Positions 1-4,734 of a stretch of 5,494 bases of DNA are shown piece by piece (the first letter of the stretch is position 1; each line of letters starts with the position of its first letter). The stretch comes from Pseudomonadota bacterium (GTDB lineage Bacteria > Pseudomonadota > Gammaproteobacteria > Steroidobacterales > Rariloculaceae). The notes beneath the pieces are model-generated. The model saw only the letters and a list, made by a program, of their open reading frames with translations, had not been told where the DNA came from and searched no databases. Both the position numbers and the translations under genes were made by a program. The DNA lies in contig VYEH01000064.1 of NCBI GenBank assembly GCA_009843005.1, forward strand, positions 1 to 5,494, given 5' to 3'.

Positions 1-13
1 CGACCACCCCAAC

Positions 14-41
14 CCGCTTAACCCCCATCGTTATCCGCTTA
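14..41. repeat. 7-bp direct repeat in the leader of the first gene
   Basis: CCGCTTA occurs at 14-20 and again at 35-41, 21 bases apart start to start, which is about two helical turns. The flanks are partly conserved (A-x-CCGCTTA-x-C). This geometry would suit a dimeric regulator bound to one DNA face, but a 7-bp match can arise by chance. Apart from this repeat and the ribosome binding site, I see nothing convincing in bases 1-120. A possible promoter at 18-45 (TTAACC, 16 bases, TATCAG) matches consensus at only four of six positions in each box. Confidence 0.22.
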
Positions 42-107
42 TCAGGGGATTGAGGCCTCTGTCGACTGCGATGTAGCAAATGCGGTACGTTTACGAACAA
101 CAACCAC

Positions 108-114
108 AGGGTGA
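108..114 (+). promoter_or_regulatory. Ribosome binding site of the 287-residue exported protein
   Basis: AGGGTGA lies 6 bases before the ATG at 121 and is a strong Shine-Dalgarno sequence, so it supports that start. A second purine-rich stretch (GGGAAGAA, 133-140) sits 4-6 bases before an in-frame GTG at 145. Initiation there would shorten the signal peptide by eight residues. Confidence 0.7.
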
Positions 115-120
115 CTCCAG

Positions 121-984
121 ATGCGGCATTTTGGGAAGAATGGGGTGAGCAAAGGGATTGAACTTGTGCTCGCAGGATGTTTCCTTACCTGCTTGGGGGC
201 AACTGCGACGGCGCAATGGCCACCGCACCCCACTCCGGACGCGCCGCGAACGGCCGATGGCCAAGTGGACATGGACGGCCCTGTGGGCCGGCTTTCCGAC
301 GGCAATCCGGACCTTTCGGGAGTATGGAACTTTGTCACTTACGGCCAGCGCGGCGACCAGGGCCGGCCGGTCGGAGAACCCGTGCAACCGCCCCCGGGCG
401 TGCCTCCGTATGCGACCTTCTGGGAACTGGGCTACGGATTCGAAGACGGACTCCCCTACCAGCCCTGGGCGAGGGAACTCAAGGCGCAGCGCATGTCCGA
501 CGAATCCAAGGATCACCCTGATGCCTATTGCCTGCCCCTCGGCATCGTGCAGTTTCATACGCATTTGCAACCGCGGCAGATCGTGCACCATCCCGACGTG
601 CTCGTCATCCATTACGAAGCCAGCGCGGGCACCCGGCTGATATTCACCGACGGACGGCCCTTGCCTGACCGCAATCGGCTGCCCTTCTGGTACGGTTACT
701 CGACCGGCCACTGGGAGGGCGGCGAACTGGTTGTGGAATCGGCCAACCTTCGAGATGGCGGCTGGCTCGACTACAACGGCAGTCCATTGACGGACGAAGC
801 ACGGGTCGTCGAGCGGATTCGGCGGCCCACCTACGGAACACTGGAAATCGATATCACCGTGGACGATCCGAAAGCCTATGCGGAACCGTTCACCGTCAGG
901 GTCGATCATCGGCTGTTGCCGGACGATAATCTGATTGAATGGGTCTGCGAGAACGAGCAGTCGACCCAGTACTTCGACCCATGA
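121..984 (+). CDS. Exported protein of unknown function with 'PDLSGVW' motif
   Basis: This 287-residue protein has no function I can name. Its N-terminus is a signal peptide: a basic start, a hydrophobic stretch at about residues 15-29, and a likely signal peptidase I site after Ala31 (A-T-A before Gln32). It should therefore be periplasmic or secreted. The mature N-terminus is proline-rich and leads into 'PDLSGVW' (63-69). Later come 'CLP' with Cys137, 'IFTDGR' (174-179), 'WEGGELVVE' (198-206), 'WLDYNGSPL' (215-223) and 'VCENE' (275-279). From memory, these elements recur in order in a widespread family of uncharacterised secreted proteins, often encoded near DUF6152 genes, as here. A histidine-rich segment (His146, 148, 156, 157, 164) lies mid-protein. 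Residues 43-69 look like a diverged 14-residue tandem repeat. A LAGC lipobox at 17-20 is possible, but its hydrophobic run is short and contains Glu14. The gene is certain; its role is not. Confidence 0.88.
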   Translation: MRHFGKNGVSKGIELVLAGCFLTCLGATATAQWPPHPTPDAPRTADGQVDMDGPVGRLSDGNPDLSGVWNFVTYGQRGDQGRPVGEPVQPPPGVPPYATFWELGYGFEDGLPYQPWARELKAQRMSDESKDHPDAYCLPLGIVQFHTHLQPRQIVHHPDVLVIHYEASAGTRLIFTDGRPLPDRNRLPFWYGYSTGHWEGGELVVESANLRDGGWLDYNGSPLTDEARVVERIRRPTYGTLEIDITVDDPKAYAEPFTVRVDHRLLPDDNLIEWVCENEQSTQYFDP

Positions 985-1006
985 TCGAGAATACAAGTCG
1001 CGTGCA

Positions 1007-1039
1007 GGCCAGGCTGCCGGGATGGCATTGTGCCTGACC
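1007..1039 (+). other. Imperfect hairpin between the two exported-protein genes
   Basis: GGCCAGGC (1007-1014) pairs with GCCTGACC (1032-1039) with one mismatch. The inner arms TGCC (1015-1018) and GGCA (1024-1027) continue the stem around a 5-base loop, leaving a 4-base bulge (1028-1031). No T-run follows, so it is not a classical intrinsic terminator. It lies in the 110-base gap between two genes of the same direction, and could stabilise or partly attenuate a shared transcript. The role is inferred; only the complementarity is seen. Confidence 0.35.
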
Positions 1040-1094
1040 GCGTCGTCGTGACGAGCAGCTCCGTGCGGACTGCACCACCAGGGAGAATCCCCAT

Positions 1095-1520
1095 ATGACC
1101 TCTCGCACCCCGGCACACTGGATTGTAGCGGTGAAACAAATCCGGTATGCGTTCGGGCTCATCCTCGTCACGGCGCCCCTCGCAGCCACCGCCCACCACT
1201 CCTTCAGGGCGCAATACGACTCCGACATCGTGGTCGAGGTGATGGGCACCATCACCGAAGTCGCCTGGACGAACCCGCATGCGCGCTTCTATGTCGCAGC
1301 CGAGAACGACGACGGAGAGACCGTCACCTGGGACTTCGAGCTTGCCAGCCCGAGCGCGCTATTCCGGAGGGGGTGGAGCATATCCTCATTGGAACCGGGC
1401 ATGCAGGTCACCGTGGTCGCCTATCGCGCCCGCAACGCGCCGCACGTGGCCAACACGGGCACGATTACCTTCGACGACGGGTCGCGATTGATCGCGCTGG
1501 GCACAGTCCCCCAGGACTGA
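1095..1520 (+). CDS. DUF6152-type exported protein
   Basis: This 141-residue protein matches my memory of the DUF6152 family, whose function is unknown. A positively charged start and a hydrophobic stretch (about residues 18-30) form a signal peptide. The best cleavage site is after Ala33 (A-T-A), so the mature protein would begin His34-His35-Ser-Phe, a family hallmark. Next come 'GTITEVAWTNPH' (51-62), 'VTWDFE' (77-82), 'RRGW' (91-94) and 'LEPGMQVTV' (99-107), suggesting a small all-beta domain, possibly OB-like (inference). The periplasm is the likely location. AGGGAG at 1080-1085, 9 bases upstream, supports the ATG start. It follows the 'PDLSGVW' gene in the same direction after 110 bases, and the two probably act together. 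An N-terminal histidine plus His62 suggests metal binding, but this is a hypothesis. Confidence 0.88.
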   Translation: MTSRTPAHWIVAVKQIRYAFGLILVTAPLAATAHHSFRAQYDSDIVVEVMGTITEVAWTNPHARFYVAAENDDGETVTWDFELASPSALFRRGWSISSLEPGMQVTVVAYRARNAPHVANTGTITFDDGSRLIALGTVPQD

Positions 1521-1523
1521 TCC

Positions 1524-1554
1524 GGGCTCTTCGCAACCCATCTTCCGAAAGCCC
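1524..1554 (+). other. Bulged hairpin after the DUF6152 stop codon
   Basis: GGGCT (1524-1528) and TTCG (1530-1533) pair with CGAA (1546-1549) and AGCCC (1550-1554). This gives nine base pairs with a single bulged C at 1529 and a 12-base loop. It starts three bases after the TGA at 1518-1520 and lies before gltX. The position fits a 3'-end or processing structure, but no T-tract follows, so Rho-independent termination is doubtful. gltX could therefore be partly cotranscribed with the upstream pair. Confidence 0.33.
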
Positions 1555-1580
1555 ATTCGACGCGCCCCACACGGCAATCC

Positions 1581-1586
1581 AGGTGA
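1581..1586 (+). promoter_or_regulatory. Ribosome binding site of gltX
   Basis: AGGTGA lies 7 bases before the ATG at 1594 and 13 before the next in-frame ATG at 1600. The spacing favours 1594 as the start and adds Met-Thr ahead of the usual N-terminus. Confidence 0.7.
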
Positions 1587-1593
1587 CGGCCCC

Positions 1594-3018
1594 ATGACGA
1601 TGCGCACCCGCTTCGCGCCCAGCCCGACCGGTGTTCTTCACATCGGCGGCGTGCGGACCGCCCTGTTCAACTGGCTCCTGGCCAGGCGGTATGGCGGCGC
1701 CTTCGTGTTGCGGATCGAAGATACCGACACCGAACGGTCCACGCGGGAATCCATCGCTCAGATCATTGATGCCATGTCATGGCTTGGACTGGAGGCGGAT
1801 GAAGGACCGTTCCTGCAGACCGACCGGCTGGATCGCTATCGCGCCGTCGCACGTCAGCTTCTTGAGGCCGGCCTCGCTTACCGCTGCTACTGCAGCCGTG
1901 AAGAACTCGCCGCCATGCGGGAAGATCAGCGGTCGCGGGGACTCAAGCCGCGTTACGACGGACGCTGCCGAACGCGAACCGATTCCGTCCCCGGGGTGGA
2001 TGCCGTCGTGCGATTCAAGACGCCGGAGGGCGGACTTGTGCGTGTCCGCGACCTGATCCGGGGTGAGGTGACCTTCGACAACTCGGAACTCGACGACCTG
2101 GTGATCCTCCGGTCCGACGGTTTTCCCACTTACAACTTCTCCGTGGTGGTCGACGACTCGGACATGGGGATCACCCACGTGGTCAGGGGCGACGACCACC
2201 TCAACAATACGCCCCGGCAAATCAATATCCTGAATGCGCTCGGCCTGCGCCTGCCGGAGTACGCGCACGTGCCCATGATCCTGGGCTCCGACGGCGGCCG
2301 GCTGTCCAAGCGTCATGGGGCGGTGAACGTGACGGATTACAGGGAGGCCGGATACCTGCCGGAGGCGGTCCTTAACTACATGGTGCGCCTCGGCTGGTCC
2401 CACGGCGACCAGGAACTGTTCGAAGTCGACGAGATGATCGGGGCGTTCAGCCTGGAACAGGTCAACGAGTCCGCAGCGGCCTACGATCCGGACAAGTTTC
2501 TCTGGGTCAACGAACAGTGGCTCAGGCGCGCCCCAACCGCCCGCCTTTCTCCCCTGCTGGCCACGTTCCTGGAAGGCGCCGGTATGGAAGGCGCCGCCCA
2601 GGATGCGGGGCCTCCACTGGAAGAGATCGTCGAAATACAGCGCCATCGGGCCCGCACATTGGTTGAGATGGCTGAGAAAAGCCGGTTCGTCTACAACGAG
2701 CCGGACACCTACGCGCCCAAGGCCGCCAAACAACACCTTCGCGGAGTTGCGCTGCCCGTTCTGCAACGCCTCCGGAAGCGTCTGGGCGAATTGAGCGAAT
2801 GGAGCGTGGAGACAACTCAGACCGTAGTGGAATCGGTCGCCGAAGAACTGGATATCAAAATGGGAAAGGTGGCCCAGCCGCTGAGGGTCGCGGTCACCGG
2901 GGAAGCGGCTTCGCCCGGGATCGGACAAACGCTGGCCCTCATCGGACGGGCGAAAACACTGCGACGTTTGGCCAAAGCGGTCGAGTTCGTGGAGGCTCGA
3001 ATCGCCCGCACCCAATAG
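1594..3018 (+). CDS. gltX: Glutamate--tRNA ligase (GluRS)
   Basis: This cytoplasmic class I aminoacyl-tRNA synthetase charges tRNA-Glu with glutamate using ATP. Its 474 residues match the usual bacterial size. The Rossmann fold begins 'RFAPSPTG' (6-13), followed by the HIGH-class signature HIGG (16-19). 'IEDTD' (41-45) follows, and the KMSKS-class loop is RLSKRHG (236-242). The C-terminal helical anticodon-binding region ends with 'GRAKTLRRL' (451-459), typical of the family. The SWIM-like zinc element has Cys98, Cys100 and Cys125 at the E. coli positions, but residue 127, the fourth ligand (His) in E. coli, is Thr. The zinc site may thus be altered or absent, as in several other GluRS. The gene sits 73 bases after the DUF6152 gene and converges with ugd. 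No promoter of its own is evident in the short gap. Confidence 0.98.
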   Translation: MTMRTRFAPSPTGVLHIGGVRTALFNWLLARRYGGAFVLRIEDTDTERSTRESIAQIIDAMSWLGLEADEGPFLQTDRLDRYRAVARQLLEAGLAYRCYCSREELAAMREDQRSRGLKPRYDGRCRTRTDSVPGVDAVVRFKTPEGGLVRVRDLIRGEVTFDNSELDDLVILRSDGFPTYNFSVVVDDSDMGITHVVRGDDHLNNTPRQINILNALGLRLPEYAHVPMILGSDGGRLSKRHGAVNVTDYREAGYLPEAVLNYMVRLGWSHGDQELFEVDEMIGAFSLEQVNESAAAYDPDKFLWVNEQWLRRAPTARLSPLLATFLEGAGMEGAAQDAGPPLEEIVEIQRHRARTLVEMAEKSRFVYNEPDTYAPKAAKQHLRGVALPVLQRLRKRLGELSEWSVETTQTVVESVAEELDIKMGKVAQPLRVAVTGEAASPGIGQTLALIGRAKTLRRLAKAVEFVEARIARTQ

Positions 3019-3025
3019 GTAGCCA

Positions 3026-3057
3026 GCTTCGCCGGACCGGCCTCCGTAGTGGCGAGC
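3026..3057. terminator. Weak stem-loop between convergent gltX and ugd
   Basis: GCTTCGCC (3026-3033) pairs with GGCGAGC (3051-3057), seven base pairs with one bulged T. A few more pairs (GGA 3034-3036 with TCC 3043-3045) can form inside. CTCCG (3042-3046) with CGGAG (3058-3062) is a competing fold. The site is where two convergent genes should terminate, but neither strand shows a T-run, so termination may be Rho-dependent. Low confidence. Confidence 0.25.
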
Positions 3058-3103
3058 CGGAGCAGCGTGGCCAGAACCATATTTCGGTTGCTCACTGTAG
3101 TGG

Positions 3104-4441
3104 CTACGCTCGCGTGGGTGCGCCCCGGCCGACACCGAAATACTCAAACCCGATCTGCTTCAGGTACTCGGGCTCGTAGACGTTCCGGCCATCAAAGATA
3201 ACGGGAGTCTTGAGCGAGGCCTTGAGGACACCAAAGTCGGGGCTGCGAAATTCCCGCCATTCGGTGGCGACAGCCAGCGCGTCGGCTCCTTTCACGGCGT
3301 CTTCGGCGCTCGGGCACAGGAGCAGACGCGGCTGGTCGGGGTAGATGCGCCGGGCCGCGTCCATGGCTACCGGGTCGTAGGCGCGCACCGAACACCCGGC
3401 CTCCCACAATGCCTCCATCAAGGCCCGGCTCGAGGCTTCCCGCATGTCGTCCGTATTGGGCTTGAACGAAAGTCCCCAGAGCGCAATCACCCTGCCCTCC
3501 AACTGCCCGTCGAAATAGCTCGAAATCCGGTCGAACAGGAGACGCCGCTGACGCATGTTGACCCGCTGCACCGCTTGCATCAGTTCCAGGGGGTGGCCCG
3601 CCGCTTCCGACGATGACGCCAGCGCCCTCACGTCCTTGGGCAGACAGGATCCTCCGAAACCGATTCCCGGGTAGATGTAGCCGTACCCGATGCGGGGATC
3701 GGAACCGATGCCCACGCGCACACTTTCGATATCCGCACCGAAACGTTCAGCGATACCCGCCATCTCGTTCATGAAGCTGATTCGAGTCGCCAGCATCGCA
3801 TTGGCCGCATACTTCGTCAGCTCCGCGGACCGGGGGTCCATCATGATCACTCGATCATGATTGCGATTGAATGGCTCGTACAACGACTTGAGGGATTCAG
3901 CCGCGCGAGAGTTGTCGGCCCCGACGATGATCCGGTCGGGCTTCATGAAGTCCGCGACGGCGGCGCCCTCCCTCAGGAATTCGGGGTTGGCGATCACGTC
4001 GAATTCCAGGTCCACGCCGCGCGTTCGGAGTGTTTCCTCAACCGTGGCGCGAACCCGATCGGCGGTGCCGACCGGCACGGTGGACTTGTTCACGATGATG
4101 CGTGAGGCATTCATGTGACGGCCGATCGAGCGGGCGACCGACAGAACATATTGCAGGTCCACAGAACCGTCCTCGAGCGACGGTGTGCCGACGGCAATGA
4201 ACTGAAACGGACCGAACTCCACACCGTTCGTAACGTCCGTGGCGAACTGCAAGCGACCGGCCGCAAGCCCGCGTTGGAGCAGGCCCTTAAGGCCCGGTTC
4301 GCAGATGGGCAGTTCGCCGCGCCGAAGGCGGGCGACCCTGTCTTCGTCGATGTCGACGCAAAGCGTGTGATTACCAGCCTCGGCAAGACACGCGGCGGTG
4401 ACCAATCCCACGTAACCGGAACCGTAGATGGTGATGTTCAT
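3104..4441 (-). CDS. ugd: UDP-glucose 6-dehydrogenase
   Basis: This cytoplasmic enzyme oxidises UDP-glucose to UDP-glucuronate with two NAD+, supplying uronic acid for surface polysaccharides. The 445-residue product has the N-terminal NAD-binding signature GSGYVG (7-12) and Asp30 at the end of the second strand. 'NPEFLREGAAV' (152-162) and 'ELTKYAANAML' (207-217, Lys210) follow. The catalytic nucleophile is Cys266 in 'GGSCLPKD' (263-270), and 'FKPNTDDMREA' (326-336) lies in the C-terminal UDP-binding domain. The N-terminus is the UDP-glucose type rather than the WbpA/TviB UDP-HexNAc type, which supports this substrate. The frame stays open upstream to 4570, but the extension has no homology and contains the probable -10 box, and 'MNITIYGSGYVG' is the normal family start. 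No clear Shine-Dalgarno precedes 4441, so initiation may be weak. The gene lies beside a polysaccharide aminotransferase gene on the same strand. Confidence 0.97.
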   Translation of the reverse strand: MNITIYGSGYVGLVTAACLAEAGNHTLCVDIDEDRVARLRRGELPICEPGLKGLLQRGLAAGRLQFATDVTNGVEFGPFQFIAVGTPSLEDGSVDLQYVLSVARSIGRHMNASRIIVNKSTVPVGTADRVRATVEETLRTRGVDLEFDVIANPEFLREGAAVADFMKPDRIIVGADNSRAAESLKSLYEPFNRNHDRVIMMDPRSAELTKYAANAMLATRISFMNEMAGIAERFGADIESVRVGIGSDPRIGYGYIYPGIGFGGSCLPKDVRALASSSEAAGHPLELMQAVQRVNMRQRRLLFDRISSYFDGQLEGRVIALWGLSFKPNTDDMREASSRALMEALWEAGCSVRAYDPVAMDAARRIYPDQPRLLLCPSAEDAVKGADALAVATEWREFRSPDFGVLKASLKTPVIFDGRNVYEPEYLKQIGFEYFGVGRGAPTRA

Positions 4442-4479
4442 GGATATTCGTTCGGTAGGCAGCTTGCGCAAACGGCGCG

Positions 4480-4485
4480 AGTATA
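4480..4485 (-). promoter_or_regulatory. Probable -10 box of the ugd promoter
   Basis: On the minus strand this reads TATACT, five of six matches to the sigma-70 -10 consensus, 38 bases before the ugd start codon. At a 17-base spacing the -35 hexamer reads GAAGAG, which is poor, so an activator may help. A start point near 4473 would leave a leader of about 30 bases. Confidence 0.42.
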
Positions 4486-4591
4486 ACGCGGGCATGCGAC
4501 AACTCTTCCGCCCATTCCGGCATCGTGCCCGGGGACTGTCGAGCCTCGGGTTGGAGATGCATCGCAGCACCGCCGGTCAGACTCCCGAGGC

Positions 4592-4620
4592 TTGCCAAGG
4601 CCGGCTGTCTGATCGAGAAT
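4592..4620 (+). promoter_or_regulatory. Probable sigma-70 promoter of tRNA-Val
   Basis: TTGCCA (4592-4597, five of six matches to the -35 consensus) is followed after exactly 17 bases by GAGAAT (4615-4620, four of six matches to the -10 consensus). Transcription would start near 4627, about 17 bases before the mature tRNA, leaving a short 5' leader for RNase P to remove. Spacing and position make this the best promoter candidate in the window. Confidence 0.5.
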
Positions 4621-4643
4621 AGGTCGTTGGCAAAGTCCATTCC

Positions 4644-4718
4644 GGGCGATTAGCTCAGCGGGAGAGCGCTCCCCTCACACGGGAGAGGTCGCTGGTTCAA
4701 TCCCAGCATCGCCCACCA
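4644..4718 (+). tRNA. tRNA-Val (anticodon CAC)
   Basis: A complete cloverleaf of 75 bases including the encoded CCA. The acceptor stem pairs GGGCGAT (4644-4650) with ATCGCCC (4708-4714), all seven pairs perfect. The D stem is GCTC/GAGC (4653-4656, 4664-4667). The anticodon stem CTCCC/GGGAG (4669-4673, 4681-4685) closes the loop CTCACAC, with anticodon CAC at 4676-4678. The T stem GCTGG/CCAGC (4691-4695, 4703-4707) closes TTCAATC. The discriminator is A4715, followed by CCA. It reads the valine codon GUG, a CAC isoacceptor that E. coli lacks but GC-rich bacteria often keep. It stands alone, opposite in direction to both neighbouring genes. Confidence 0.97.
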
Positions 4719-4734
4719 ACCTTCCCTGCGTCTT

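Noticed and set aside
18..45. Promoter TTAACC / TATCAG ahead of the first gene
   Set aside because: Only four of six matches in each box with 16-base spacing; too weak to call.
91..1116. 341-residue open frame on the minus strand opposite the first exported-protein gene
   Set aside because: No recognisable domain. The plus-strand frame has a signal peptide, a strong ribosome binding site and family motifs, so this is a shadow.
1777..3147. 456-residue open frame on the minus strand opposite gltX
   Set aside because: It mirrors a certain gene in GC-rich DNA, has a low-complexity composition rich in His, Val, Arg and Gly, and shows no recognisable domain.
4442..4570. 43-residue N-terminal extension of ugd
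   Set aside because: The extension is Arg-rich, has no family match and overlaps the probable -10 box. The family N-terminus begins at 4441.
4494..4622. Possible 42-residue plus-strand peptide between ugd and the tRNA
   Set aside because: No Shine-Dalgarno before its ATG, and it overlaps the tRNA promoter elements. Nothing recognisable in the sequence.
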